Shown: in pieces, positions 41,094 to 50,638 of the stretch
Position numbering within the stretch: the first letter of the stretch is position 1
Layout: the number at the start of each line of letters is the position of its first letter
NCBI RefSeq assembly: GCF_003386665.1
Contig: NZ_QTUB01000001.1
Location: forward strand, 1,612,001 to 1,676,000
Direction of reading: 5' to 3'
DNA from: Xenorhabdus cabanillasii
Lineage (GTDB): Bacteria; Pseudomonadota; Gammaproteobacteria; Enterobacterales; Enterobacteriaceae
Length of the DNA: 64,000 nt
The notes under the pieces: generated by a model
Seen by the model: the letters and a program-made list of their open reading frames with translations, nothing else
The model's database searches: none
What the model was told of the DNA's origin: nothing
Translations under genes and position numbers: made by a program

Positions 41094-41503
41094 ATGTCCA
41101 TCTACTCAGAACGCAAAGAAACCTGTTTAGTTGCGCGAACATCTTTAGAAATACAAGAGATTTTACAAAGAACAGCCGATTATTCTGGCGCAACGCTTTC
41201 TCAATTCCTTATTGAAGCGGCAATGGATAGAGCCAAAAAGGTTGTTGAGCGTGCTGAAACAGTTAATTCTCAATGGCTGGTGCAGATGCGCTATTTGCAG
41301 CATTAGAAAATTCGCCAAAAGCAAATAAGAAACTAATGAAAGCAGCGAAAAACTACAAGGATGTTGTGAATGTCCTGATAATTGAAGAAATAACTCAACA
41401 ACATAATCGTAAGGGATTTGATTATGGGGTTTATTCAGGTTGTATTAATTATGAACAATTATGTCATCTAAAATACTCACTAATTGAGTATGTTGTCATA
41501 TAG
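41094..41503 (+). pseudogene. Fused and frameshifted DUF1778 antitoxin / GNAT toxin pair
   Basis: From ATG 41094 (AAGG upstream) the product MSIYSERKETCLVARTSLEI, QRTADYSGATLSQFLIEAA is a DUF1778 ribbon-helix-helix antitoxin like TacA. A one-base loss near 41270 ends this frame at 41306; the next frame continues GADALFAALENSPKANKKLM. That frame runs straight into IIEEITQQHNRKGFDYGV, the usual start of the partner GNAT toxin that acetylates charged tRNA, and ends after about 25 more unrelated residues. The toxin catalytic region is missing. So both halves are dead. A second fossil of the same module lies at 15539-15720. Confidence 0.75.
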
Positions 41504-41615
41504 ATAGAATTTCTAATATGCCAAAATACATCATGTAATTTTAGTTCTTTGTACTGGACTTTATTATCTAGAGTAGACAAGCAGCTTAGAGGTTTCCGTA
41601 AAGGATTATGTGGCT

Positions 41616-41642
41616 AACAGCTATCTAAGTTAGATAGCTGTT
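41616..41642. repeat. Perfect 27-base palindrome
   Basis: AACAGCTATCTAA and TTAGATAGCTGTT flank a single central G (41616-41642). No T tract follows, so it is not a standard terminator. It lies between the uronate operon with its TA remnant and the converging split gene at 41700, where it could still end transcription from both sides, or bind a dimeric protein. Confidence 0.8.
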
Positions 41643-42346
41643 GGTGCAGTATTTATCATTTTTACTACCTTGCTTATGAATAATAAAATAACCATGACTT
41701 CACTTTCTTAATAAAGGATGATTAGCGTCAATATCCATATAATCAAGATTATTCATTTCGAAGTTTATAAATTTTTTGTTTTTTTCTTTTATGGTTTTTA
41801 TCTTTGGTTTTCCATAAATGAAGACAAAGGCTGTTGGTTTTGATAATGAGGATATTTTCTTTATTCTTTTTGTTATTAATCTTTTTATTTCATATTTTTC
41901 TATTAGATTATCTCTTATAAAAAAAGAAATCTTGATTTTCTCGTTTTTATATGTAAATGTTTTTTTGAATTTTACCCGGTAACCTTTGTCATATTTATCT
42001 ATATAAGCCCATCCATAATAAATTGCTGGATCTTCTGGTAGATTGGTGATGGCTTGTTCTCTAATTTTTATAAAAAAAGAACGATAAGAGATATCTTTAC
42101 CAGATACGTTTATTTTACGATTATTCAATGTTCCATCGCGATGATATCTTAGATATCTGCTAACAATACTTCTTACAGAATAAACTTTACTGGTTTCTCC
42201 TATTTTTTTAAGGTAATAAGAAATATTTTTAATAATATTTTTATTCTTTTCAATACTTGTTAATGCTTTGTTTTTATCTGAACGTTGAGATTCGTAATAG
42301 GAAGGAGGTCTGGATAACAAAAATAAGTCAACAATTGAAAGGCCTA

Positions 42347-43496
42347 AATAAGTTTTCATAATAGTGATACACCCATTTTTCTCATTCCCGGTTGTTGCCC
42401 TGATGAAAATGCGTTAATAAACGCTTCAACGCATTTCAAGAGTTGCCACATATACTGACAACAATGATTCCGTGTGACGGTTTCATGCAATGATTGCCAT
42501 AGGCGTTCAATCTTATTTATCCATGGCGAATAGACCGGTAAAAACAACAAATTAAATTTAGGATTTTGTTTTAGCCATGCCCTGACTTTCCGGCTTTTAT
42601 GAATGCCATAGTTATCTAAAATCAACGTGATGTTTTTTGCATGGCGATATTGGCCATTCAGTTCCTTTAACATGTTGATAAATAAATCAGAATTTTTCTT
42701 TATACCGCTGACATAAGTCACTTGGCCTGTTTGGGCGTCAAGGCAGCCCGCGAGGTAGTGTTTTTGATTTTTTCCCGGCGTCATGACCCGTTTTTGTTGC
42801 CCTTTCAGACACCAGTCCGCCCCGATTTTTGGGTTAAGGTCAATATCGACTTCATCTTCGTAAAAAACAGGATGTGGTTCTGACACGTTGGATAAAGCTT
42901 CAGTGATTTTTGCCATTTTTTCGTCATACTCAGGATCAGGCTTTTTTACGGTAGGTGCTGCCCTTCGCCAGACAATACCGACCTGACAGAAATAACGATA
43001 GAACGTACTTTGCGAAAGCGACAAACAGAATAATTCATTGATTATTCGAGTAATCAGCTCAATGCTCCAACGTGAACGCAGACAGCCAAAATCCTGTGGG
43101 GAGTGCTGTAATAAGAACGACAGCAAACTAAAAAGTGGTGCTAAATTCCAGATAGCAGGTCTTCCTGACGGTAAACTTTTTAATCCTTCCAGCCCATATA
43201 ATGTAAACCAATTTATCCAACGATTAACCGAAGAACGTGAACAATGAAGGGTTCTGGAGATGGCAGAAACGGTCTTGCCTTCATGTAACATTAAGAGTGC
43301 CATGAGTCGGCGTGCATAATCTTTATCCCGGGTTTTATGAATAAATTTTTTCATCTGACGTCGTTCACTTCGGGGTATGGGTGCTATGATTGGCATTACT
43401 CAGTCCATTTTGGGATTTTTTTGATTTGGCGATTAATCAGATCGCAAAAACCGGGCTGAGTTCCCTTCAAGTGATCTACTATTTTGAAAGCTTATT
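42347..43496. mobile_element. IS630-family insertion sequence, 1150 bp
   Basis: The element is bounded by TA at 42345-42346 and TA at 43497-43498, the target duplication of the IS630/Tc1 group. Its ends are imperfect inverted repeats: the left reads AATAAGTTTTCATAATAGT and the right, inverted, AATAAGCTTTCAAAATAGT, both followed by GAT and CAC within a few bases. It holds one transposase gene on the minus strand with about 100 bp of leader. The repaired host frame confirms the boundaries. Confidence 0.92.
42356..43396 (-). CDS. IS630-family transposase
   Basis: The 346-residue protein has an N-terminal helix-turn-helix (KTVSAISRTLHCSRSSVNRW) and a DDE catalytic domain with the aspartate in FYEDEVDIDL, the second in LILDNYGIHK and the glutamate in SPWINKIERLW. 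All three catalytic residues are present and the frame is complete, so the element may still move. The stop lies nine bases inside the left end of the IS. Confidence 0.94.
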   Translation of the reverse strand: MPIIAPIPRSERRQMKKFIHKTRDKDYARRLMALLMLHEGKTVSAISRTLHCSRSSVNRWINWFTLYGLEGLKSLPSGRPAIWNLAPLFSLLSFLLQHSPQDFGCLRSRWSIELITRIINELFCLSLSQSTFYRYFCQVGIVWRRAAPTVKKPDPEYDEKMAKITEALSNVSEPHPVFYEDEVDIDLNPKIGADWCLKGQQKRVMTPGKNQKHYLAGCLDAQTGQVTYVSGIKKNSDLFINMLKELNGQYRHAKNITLILDNYGIHKSRKVRAWLKQNPKFNLLFLPVYSPWINKIERLWQSLHETVTRNHCCQYMWQLLKCVEAFINAFSSGQQPGMRKMGVSLL

Positions 43497-43814
43497 TAGA
43501 GTGACTTTTTTTGATTGTTGCATTTCAGTAATTATTTCTTTTATTTTAAGTGGAACTTCACGTTTAATCTCACAATCTGGATGATGCTTTCCATAAACTT
43601 TATAGTGTGGAACAACATGCATATTTTGTGATTCTTTATCTAAGTTGGCACATGTGACTTGAGCGTAACAATTTTCACCAGGGCATATAAAGGATCTTTT
43701 ATTGGTCAATTTACCCGCCCAAAAATATTCGTAGGCTCTGTCCGGATCTATAAAGTCATCAATTTCAGTTGAATAAGCAATATCTAGAGACATTAATAAT
43801 ACCTTTAATATCAA

Positions 43815-44375
43815 AAAATACTATTAATGATAAGAAGAATCGTTGTTTGATATCTATTAGTTTGGTCACATAGTATAAATAAATGTGTGTTTTTATTTTT
43901 TATAGGAATAAATTTTATTTTGAAATTATTTTTAATCATATGTTTTTATGTAAAAACATTGTCAAAAATTATTTTCTACCTGAATGTATTCAGTATATAA
44001 CATAGAAATTATAGCGTATTAATATAGATGGTGTAGTGTCCTGATTTTCATAATTTGTTACTTATTAGTCTAATCCTCCTTATTTTATAAATATTATCTT
44101 TACTTGAACATATAGAAGTTGTTATTTTTCAGGTTGTAAAATATAAATTATAGAAACTAATAAATCCCTTTAGAAATACAAATTCAATTTAACGAATACT
44201 TTAATACATAGGAAATTAAACATATATATGGGCTTATGTTACTGGTTTAGATTGTATAGCGAGTATGCCGTTACAGATATAATAAATAACTTATTCCATA
44301 GCCTTCGCATCAGATATGATGATTCGGGTTATAGATTTTCGTTATGAAAATAATAAGACCAAACCATTATATTAT
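43815..44375. other. Gene-free AT-rich stretch
   Basis: About 560 bp between the split gene and the yafO-like toxin gene, with no ORF or repeat that I can support. The first bases carry the promoter of the split gene. Confidence 0.5.
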
Positions 44376-44780
44376 TCAATATCTTTCCCGAAATCCTTCT
44401 GCGATTTTTTCCAGATCATTCATTAAGTTGATATCTCTATCCGTCTCTGCTACATGATTTGGGTTGTTGTGATCCCAATGTTTGATAATCGCGATTAATA
44501 GATAAGTATTGCTGTCGAAAAAACCAGGGCAATAAACTAAAAAATAACCGCTGGTTCGTCTAAATTGGATCAGTCTGAGAGGAAATCCTTTTTCTTTGAA
44601 ATGCAAATGTTGCAATTCAAGATACGAACGGTTATGTGTGAATTGATAGGGAACGTCTCGGCCAAAGGTGATGGGTAAGCCTTTCCCTTCCTTATAAGCA
44701 CGAAAATCGTTAACCAAAGCTTTCGTTTTTTGTTCGCCTAAAGCCTCTTTCAAACCACGGTGCGTGAATATTCTTACCAC
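44376..44780 (-). CDS. yafO: YafO-like mRNA interferase toxin
   Basis: YafO is a ribosome-dependent mRNA endonuclease toxin. The 134-residue protein matches the YafO pattern: FGRDVPYQFTHNRSYLELQH, RLIQFRRTSGYFLVYCPGFF, then YLLIAIIKHWDH and a C-terminal AEGFRERY. The start is GTG at 44780, preceded by AAGGA at nine bases. It lies 53 bp behind its antitoxin gene on the same strand, the usual antitoxin-first order. It appears intact. Confidence 0.87.
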   Translation of the reverse strand: MVRIFTHRGLKEALGEQKTKALVNDFRAYKEGKGLPITFGRDVPYQFTHNRSYLELQHLHFKEKGFPLRLIQFRRTSGYFLVYCPGFFDSNTYLLIAIIKHWDHNNPNHVAETDRDINLMNDLEKIAEGFRERY

Positions 44781-44833
44781 CGTTTAGTTTCCTTTTATTA
44801 TTAGATAATTGCCTAATCTTATTGGGTATTTTC

Positions 44834-45151
44834 TCAAGACCATTCTTCGTAATCTTCGGGCGTACTTCCTTTTTTGATTCTTTCAGCCATCTTAGAGGTG
44901 ATTTTATTCATATTTAGGCCTTCTCCAGTAAAGTTGGCAGGAATACTTTTCAGTTCAGTATTTCCTCGTTGCGCATATTCGCAAAATGCACTCATTTCCT
45001 CAAAAAGTGCGGCAGGAACTGCGTAGAATTGGATTTGGTTGTTGGATGAAACGGCAATAGCATCTCCTTTGGCTTCTGCTAATGCGGCACTGGGGTTAGA
45101 TTTAAACTTACTGATAGCTGTAGTGTAGCCACACAGGACTTTCTGTAACAT
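44834..45151 (-). CDS. yafN: YafN-like (Phd/YefM) antitoxin
   Basis: The 105-residue protein is the expected antitoxin for the YafO-like toxin. The N-terminal half, with ISKFKSNPSAALAEAKGDAI followed by AVSSNNQIQFYAVPAALFEEM, is the Phd/YefM DNA-binding and dimerisation fold, and the C-terminal tail would wrap the toxin. GAGG lies before the ATG. As in related modules it probably represses its own promoter together with the toxin. Confidence 0.85.
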   Translation of the reverse strand: MLQKVLCGYTTAISKFKSNPSAALAEAKGDAIAVSSNNQIQFYAVPAALFEEMSAFCEYAQRGNTELKSIPANFTGEGLNMNKITSKMAERIKKGSTPEDYEEWS

Positions 45152-45352
45152 AGAAAACCTCGCCAGAAGAAAATATATAGAATAGTAGATATGGCTCTAA
45201 GTATAGACCTATATTTGATTGAAAACTAGCGTGTAGTATGATTCTGTTAAGTCATTCTAAATGAGTGATTTTTAAATTATTCAGAAAATTAACAATAAAT
45301 TAAGTAAGTTTCTGGAGTTGCAGATACCTGCAACTCCCCCACATCAAAACCC

Positions 45353-45755
45353 TCAACCAACTCCTCCAACATCTTTTCTCTTCACCACCCCATAAACCCC
45401 GGCCGTCAACACTGTACCAGCCAAAATCGTCCCTAAATACGGCAACACAGGTGTAATTGCTCCCGGAATTAACAACACAAATAACCCGCCATGTGGCGCC
45501 ATCAGTTGTGTTCCGAAGTACATTGAGAGCGCTCCGGTTACTGCGCCGCCTAAAATGCAACTCGGCAATACCCTTACCGGATCTTTCGCCGCAAAGGGAA
45601 TTGCTGCTTCGGTAATAAAACACAGCCCCAATACCAATGCTGTTTTTCCGCCTTCACGTTCACTTGGGTCAAATTTATTTCTGGCAATTAGCGTTGCCAG
45701 CCACATGCTAATGGTGGCACCATTCCCGCCGCCATAATTGCTGCCATTGGGCCAT
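45353..45755 (-). pseudogene. Fructose-type PTS EIIC fragment
   Basis: The minus strand encodes GPMAAIMAAGMVPPLA, a one-base shift, and then MWLATLIARNKFDPSEREGG, FITEAAIPFAAKDPVRVLPS and APHGGLFVLLIPG, which is the C-terminal membrane domain of a fructose-family PTS IIC component. The N-terminal two thirds of the protein are absent. Transport of a sugar is not possible with this remnant. The parent could have been FruA-, FrwC- or mannosylglycerate-type. Confidence 0.85.
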
Positions 45756-46538
45756 AGCTTTCATATCTGGGCTGTATTAATACTAATACTGGCTAATATT
45801 AGAAGAGTAAGAGTATAATTCGCCCTTAATTAGTAATGATTTTTCAAAGTTACTAATTATTCATTTTTTGATTTTTAACTATACAGACCGATATTGCTAA
45901 TTATCTGTATTATCTGGAAAGTATCTCTAAGGCGTTAAAGAGTAAAGTAAGGCTTTTGATTATTTTTCCTAAAAGGTGATAGCGGTCTTAATTATTTGAA
46001 TTTTAGTAAAAATAATTAATTGTAAAATTTATTATTAAAATAATGAAAAATAATTCTAATAAATGCATGTATTATGTTATCAGGAACGCGTTTTGTTTTT
46101 GTATGACGATCATTGACATGAAAAAGGTTTCAGAATGTTGTGACGAAAGGAGGATATCGGCACCGGTTGGTGGCTTTATTGCGTTGGGTGGTGAAATGAT
46201 TAAGGTGAAGTAAGGTTTTGACGGTCTTAGTAACTTATTGAGAGAAAAAGGTTTTTTAGTTTAAAAAATAATCAATAAGAAATTATTTCCAACTGGATAA
46301 TTTGGGTTCAGAATGGCATGAAATGTCATCATTCATGAAATGTTAATAAAAAATGGCTTATTGCCATTATTTCAGCTTTCAATTTCGGCGTACTGCGTTT
46401 ATTATGCGCGCTTCGTAATTTCAACCGGCGCCACTGGCTTTGAGCTTCAGCAGAGAAATGATGCCTCCTGCTGGCTGACACAGTCTTTTCCCGTGGCGGT
46501 TCTATCTGCATTATTCCAAGGGATAGATGATAGCATAA
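45756..46538. promoter_or_regulatory. Upstream region of potABC
   Basis: About 780 bp without a supported gene. The first 550 bp are AT-rich. A short GC-richer block at 46390-46510 stands directly ahead of potA and differs sharply in base composition from its surroundings; it could be the transcribed leader. A small minus-strand frame at 46329-46511 has no family features and I do not call it. Confidence 0.4.
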
Positions 46539-47654
46539 ATGACTGAGAATACCTCTCTGATACCGCTCGTTGAACTAAAAGCCTTGAGTAAGGGCTTCGA
46601 CAGCAAACAAGTTATTTCACAGCTCGATCTGACAATCAATGATGGCGAGTTCTTGACCATTCTTGGGCCATCCGGTTGTGGCAAAACCACAGTACTTCGT
46701 CTGATCGCCGGGCTGGAAGATGCCGATAGCGGCAAAATTTTACTGGAAGGGCAGGATATTACCGATATTCCGGCTGAGCACCGTCACGTTAATACGGTTT
46801 TCCAGAGTTATGCCCTGTTCCCCCACATGACCGTATTTGAAAATGTTGCCTTTGGGCTACGTATGCAAAAAACACCGGAAAAAGAGATTGTTCCGCGGGT
46901 TGAAGAAGCATTACGTATGGTGCAGCTTGAAGAGTTTGCCCAGCGTAAACCCGCACAGCTTTCCGGCGGGCAGCAGCAACGTGTGGCGATTGCCCGTGCG
47001 GTTGTGAACAAACCGAAGGTTCTTCTGTTAGATGAATCGCTGTCGGCGCTCGATTATAAGCTGCGTAAGCAGATGCAGAACGAGTTGAAAGCGCTCCAGC
47101 GTAAACTTGGTATTACCTTTATTTTCGTGACGCATGATCAGGAAGAAGCGCTGGTGATGTCTGACCGTATTGTGGTTATGCGTGATGGACATATTGAACA
47201 GGATGGCACACCCAGAGAGATCTACGAAGAGCCGAAAAATCTGTTTGTTGCCCGCTTTATCGGTGAAATCAATATCTTTGATGCCAAAGTATTACATCGT
47301 GTTGATGAGCAACGCATACGTGCTGATGTGGAAGGTCATGAATGTGATATTTTCACGTCTCTGCCAGTAACCGCCGGACAGACGTTGAAGGTACTGCTAC
47401 GCCCGGAAGATTTGCGTGTAGAGGAGATCAACGATGGTGAGCAGGTGTCAGGTCTGATTGGTTATGTACGTGAACGTAACTACAAAGGCATGACGCTGGA
47501 TTCTGTGGTCGAAATGGAAAACGGCAAAATGGTCATGGTGAGTGAGTTCTTCAATGAAGATGATCCCGATGTTGACCATTCCCTGAACCAGAAGATTGCT
47601 GTCACTTGGGTAGAAAGCTGGGAGGTTGTGCTGGTCGATGAAGAAGACGCGTAA
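46539..47654 (+). CDS. potA: Spermidine/putrescine ABC transporter ATPase PotA
   Basis: PotA drives polyamine uptake by the PotABCD system. The 371-residue protein has Walker A (GPSGCGKTT), the signature LSGGQQQR, Walker [13 protein letters not shown] and the switch histidine [10 protein letters not shown]-terminal regulatory TOBE-type domain follows (about residues 245-371). It overlaps potB by 17 bp, as in the E. coli operon. Confidence 0.96.
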   Translation: MTENTSLIPLVELKALSKGFDSKQVISQLDLTINDGEFLTILGPSGCGKTTVLRLIAGLEDADSGKILLEGQDITDIPAEHRHVNTVFQSYALFPHMTVFENVAFGLRMQKTPEKEIVPRVEEALRMVQLEEFAQRKPAQLSGGQQQRVAIARAVVNKPKVLLLDESLSALDYKLRKQMQNELKALQRKLGITFIFVTHDQEEALVMSDRIVVMRDGHIEQDGTPREIYEEPKNLFVARFIGEINIFDAKVLHRVDEQRIRADVEGHECDIFTSLPVTAGQTLKVLLRPEDLRVEEINDGEQVSGLIGYVRERNYKGMTLDSVVEMENGKMVMVSEFFNEDDPDVDHSLNQKIAVTWVESWEVVLVDEEDA

Positions 47655-48498
47655 ACTATTCCAGAATATTGTCATTACAGGCATGGTTTTTTGGCTGATG
47701 CTGTTTGTTTTTCTGCCGAACTTGATGATTATCGGAACCAGCTTTCTGACTCGTGATGATGCTAATCTGGTACAGATGGTCTTTTCGCTGGATAACTATA
47801 CCCGCTTGTTCGATCCGCTATATGCCGAGGTGCTGGTGCACTCGCTGAATATGGCTATAGTCGCAACGTTATGTTGTCTGGTGATTGGTTATCCATTTGC
47901 CTTTTTTATGGCGCGGATGCCGAAAAAGCTGCGCCCACTGCTGTTGTTCCTGCTTATCCTGCCATTCTGGACGAATTCTTTAATCCGTATTTATGGTTTG
48001 AAGATGTTTCTCAGTACTCGCGGTTATATGAATGATTTTTTGCTGTGGACTGGGATTATTGATAAACCACTGCGCCTTATGTATACCCCTGAAGCTGTGG
48101 TGTTGGGTCTGGTTTATATTCTGCTGCCATTTATGGTGATGCCTCTCTATTCCAGTATTGAGAAGCTGGATAAATCTTGTCTGGAAGCGGCACGTGATCT
48201 GGGAGCAGGGAAATTGCAGACTTTTGTCCGCATCATCATACCGCTGACTATGCCGGGTATTATTGCTGGCTGCCTGTTGGTGCTGCTGCCTGCGATGGGG
48301 CTGTTCTATGTGGCTGATTTGATGGGTGGAGCGAAAAACCTGCTGATTGGTAATGTGATTAAAAGTCAGTTCCTCAACATTCGCGACTGGCCGTTTGGTG
48401 CGGCAACCAGTATCTGTCTGACGCTGGTTATGGGGCTGATGTTATGGATTTACTATCGTGCGGCTAAGCTGCTGAACAAGAAGGTGGAACTGGAATGA
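47638..48498 (+). CDS. potB: Spermidine/putrescine permease PotB
   Basis: PotB is one of two membrane subunits of the polyamine importer. The ATG at 47638 is chosen over the upstream TTG at 47626, because GGAGG (47621-47625) abuts the TTG and is spaced correctly only for the ATG. The 286-residue protein has six transmembrane helices and the EAA loop [20 protein letters not shown] that contacts PotA. The sequence follows the E. coli protein closely (for example [14 protein letters not shown]). It overlaps potC by ATGA. Confidence 0.95.
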   Translation: MKKTRKLFQNIVITGMVFWLMLFVFLPNLMIIGTSFLTRDDANLVQMVFSLDNYTRLFDPLYAEVLVHSLNMAIVATLCCLVIGYPFAFFMARMPKKLRPLLLFLLILPFWTNSLIRIYGLKMFLSTRGYMNDFLLWTGIIDKPLRLMYTPEAVVLGLVYILLPFMVMPLYSSIEKLDKSCLEAARDLGAGKLQTFVRIIIPLTMPGIIAGCLLVLLPAMGLFYVADLMGGAKNLLIGNVIKSQFLNIRDWPFGAATSICLTLVMGLMLWIYYRAAKLLNKKVELE

Positions 48499-49274
48499 TC
48501 GGACGCCTGTTGCGCGGTGGTTTTATGACCATCGTTTACGCTTACCTGTATATCCCGATTATTATTCTGCTGGTAAGTTCGTTTAACCAGTCACGCTTTG
48601 GCATTAGTTGGCAGGGGTTCACGACAGAATGGTACAGCCTGTTATTCAGTAATGACAGTTTGCTGCAAGCCGCAGGGCATTCCCTGACAATGGCGGTTGT
48701 TTCCGCCACATTTGCTACGATGATTGGTTCATTGACTGCGGTTGCCCTGTATCGTTATTCATTCCGTGGCAAAAAGTTTGTTAGCGGTATGCTGTTTGTG
48801 GTGATGATGTCGCCGGATATTGTGATGGCGATTTCATTGCTGGTGCTGTTTATGCTGCTGGGCGTTTCACTGGGATTCTGGTCACTACTGTTTTCTCACA
48901 TCACCTTTTGTTTACCGTTTGTGGTGGTGACTGTCTATTCCCGTCTGAAAGATTTTGATGTCAAAATGCTGGAAGCAGCCCGCGATTTAGGCGCGAGTGA
49001 ACTGACTATCCTGCGTAAGATTATCCTGCCGTTGGCAATGCCAGCAGTTATGGCGGGATGGTTGCTGAGTTTTACCCTGTCGATGGATGATGTAGTTGTT
49101 TCTTCATTTGTGACGGGGCCGGGTTATGAAATCCTGCCACTTAAGATCTATTCAATGGTAAAAGTGGGAGTTTCACCGGAAGTAAACGCATTAGCTGCTA
49201 TTTTATTGGCTATGTCACTGGTATTAGTGCTGATTAGCCAATTTGTGATGCGTGATCGTACAGGTAAGTCTTAG
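48495..49274 (+). CDS. potC: Spermidine/putrescine permease PotC
   Basis: PotC is the second membrane subunit. The 259-residue protein has six transmembrane helices and the EAA loop [20 protein letters not shown]. It starts within the potB stop (ATGA), so translation is coupled. A hairpin follows at 49284-49309, which suggests that part of the transcript ends here and that potD is also expressed separately. Confidence 0.95.
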   Translation: MIGRLLRGGFMTIVYAYLYIPIIILLVSSFNQSRFGISWQGFTTEWYSLLFSNDSLLQAAGHSLTMAVVSATFATMIGSLTAVALYRYSFRGKKFVSGMLFVVMMSPDIVMAISLLVLFMLLGVSLGFWSLLFSHITFCLPFVVVTVYSRLKDFDVKMLEAARDLGASELTILRKIILPLAMPAVMAGWLLSFTLSMDDVVVSSFVTGPGYEILPLKIYSMVKVGVSPEVNALAAILLAMSLVLVLISQFVMRDRTGKS

Positions 49275-49283
49275 TACCAATTT

Positions 49284-49309
49284 AAGCGCGGTCAGATTGG
49301 GCCGCGCTT
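49284..49309 (+). terminator. Hairpin after potC
   Basis: AAGCGCGG (49284-49291) pairs with CCGCGCTT (49302-49309) around a ten-base loop. The following bases are T-rich but not a clean T tract, so termination may be partial. Confidence 0.65.
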
Positions 49310-49416
49310 TATGTATTTTATGTGCATTTCACCGTATCGTACAATCTAATTGTAATAATTGTACAACTCATAATCCTACAATATAAATATAACAAGTGGC
49401 TTTACCCTGCAAAATG

Positions 49417-49441
49417 CGGCTCTTATAATAGCCGTTTTTTT
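49417..49441 (+). terminator. Second terminator between potC and potD
   Basis: CGGCT (49417-49421) and AGCCG (49430-49434) form a short stem followed by seven T bases. A further hairpin, AGGTTC/GAACCT, lies at 49447-49463 before potD. Together with the first hairpin they separate potABC from potD; the short stem leaves room for attenuation. Confidence 0.6.
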
Positions 49442-49516
49442 GGGGTAGGTTCATATCGAACCTGCTATATACGGTAATAACGCGATAATTACGCACCAAC
49501 TGCGGGGAAACACTAC

Positions 49517-50581
49517 ATGAAAAACAGCATGAAAAAGTGGTTCTATCTGTTAGCCGCTGGGATGATGGCATTAAGCATTGGTTCGGTGAATGCTGCTGTC
49601 GCTGATGATGGCAAGACACTCTATTTTTACAACTGGACTGAATATGTTCCGCCTGGTTTGCTCAACCAGTTCACTAAAGAAACTGGGATTAGGGTGATTT
49701 ATTCCACCTATGAATCCAATGAGAGCATGTATACCAAGCTGAAAACCTATAAAGATGGGGCTTATGATTTAGTTGTGCCATCCACTTACTTTATCTCCAA
49801 AATGAGTAAAGAAGGGATGTTGCAAAAAATCGATACAAGCAAACTCAGCAATTTCCATAATCTTGATCCTAATCTGCTGCATAAGTCTTTTGACCCGAAA
49901 AACGAATATTCCATCCCTTATATTTGGGGAGCGACTACTATTGGTGTCAACAGCGACAGTATCGATCCCAAGACCATTACTTCCTGGGCTGATTTCTGGA
50001 AGCCTGAATACAAAAATAGTTTGGTATTGACAGATGATGCCCGTGAAGTTTTCCAGATCGCGCTGTTGAAACTGGGCTACTCCGGTAATACAACCAATCC
50101 GAAAGAGATTGCAGCGGCGTATAATGAACTGCAAAAGCTAATGCCAAATGTACTGGCATTCAATTCTGATAACCCTGCTAATCCATTTGTGGAAGGTGAA
50201 GTTGATGTCGGCATGATGTGGCCGGGTTCTGCATATGTTGCACGTCAGTCAGGAACACCTATTGAGATTATCTGGCCGAAAGAAGGCGGTATTTTCTGGA
50301 TGGATAGCCTGGCTATTCCGGCAAATGCTAAGAATGTCGATGGAGCAATAAAGCTGATTGACTTCCTGCTGCGCCCGGAGATTGCAGCGCAGGTTGCTGA
50401 AAAAACTGGCTATGCGACACCAAACCTGGCTGCGAAAAAACTGCTGCCAGCCGCTGTGTCAGGGGATAAATCACTGTATCCTGATGAGGCAATGATCCAG
50501 AAAGGGGAATGGCAAAGCGACGTTGGCAATGCTAATGTCCTGTATGAAAACTATTTCCAAAAACTAAAAGCGGGTCAGTGA
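49517..50581 (+). CDS. potD: Spermidine/putrescine-binding protein PotD
   Basis: PotD is the periplasmic polyamine-binding protein that delivers substrate to PotBC. The 354-residue protein has a signal peptide (MKNSMKKWFYLLAAGMMALS, cut probably after VNAA) and the family blocks LYFYNWTEYVPPGLL, YDLVVPSTYFISKM, IPYIWGATTIGVN and GGIFWMDSLAIP with acidic and aromatic ligand residues. GGGG stands about 10 bp before the ATG. A strong terminator follows at 50602-50626. Confidence 0.95.
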   Translation: MKNSMKKWFYLLAAGMMALSIGSVNAAVADDGKTLYFYNWTEYVPPGLLNQFTKETGIRVIYSTYESNESMYTKLKTYKDGAYDLVVPSTYFISKMSKEGMLQKIDTSKLSNFHNLDPNLLHKSFDPKNEYSIPYIWGATTIGVNSDSIDPKTITSWADFWKPEYKNSLVLTDDAREVFQIALLKLGYSGNTTNPKEIAAAYNELQKLMPNVLAFNSDNPANPFVEGEVDVGMMWPGSAYVARQSGTPIEIIWPKEGGIFWMDSLAIPANAKNVDGAIKLIDFLLRPEIAAQVAEKTGYATPNLAAKKLLPAAVSGDKSLYPDEAMIQKGEWQSDVGNANVLYENYFQKLKAGQ

Positions 50582-50601
50582 TCCGGGATTTAATCAGAAT
50601 G

Positions 50602-50626
50602 AAAGGGAGCATCTGGCTCCCTTTTT
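50602..50626 (+). terminator. rho-independent terminator after potD
   Basis: AAAGGGAGC (50602-50610), loop ATCTG and GCTCCCTTT (50616-50624), with further T bases, form a strong terminator. It also lies at the end of the converging XpaC-like gene and may serve both. Confidence 0.9.
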
Positions 50627-50638
50627 AATTTAGATTAG

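Larger units (their letters stand above)
41700..43793 (-). pseudogene. Unknown zinc-ribbon-like protein gene split by an IS630 element
   Basis: The N-terminal part starts at ATG 43793 (AAAGG upstream) and reads MSLDIAYSTEIDDFIDPDRA, then FICPGENCYAQVTC and HYKVYGKHHPDCEI, a C-x4-C ... H-H-x2-C arrangement that could bind zinc and recalls the N-terminus of CoiA-like proteins. It is cut after KKVTL at a TA. The C-terminal part (42344 to 41700) reads GLSIVDLFLLSRPPSYY to NLDYMDIDANHPLLRK. Deleting the insertion and one TA copy joins ACT CTA GGC CTT in the same frame, for a 313-residue protein. The insertion is therefore the only visible lesion. Function unknown. Confidence 0.8.

Noticed and set aside
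46329..46511. Small basic ORF ahead of potA on the minus strand
   Set aside because: Its arginine/histidine-rich content reflects the GC-richer leader; no ribosome-binding site or homologue recognised.
49330..49516. Polyamine riboswitch in the potD leader
   Set aside because: Hairpins are present but no known riboswitch structure was recognised.
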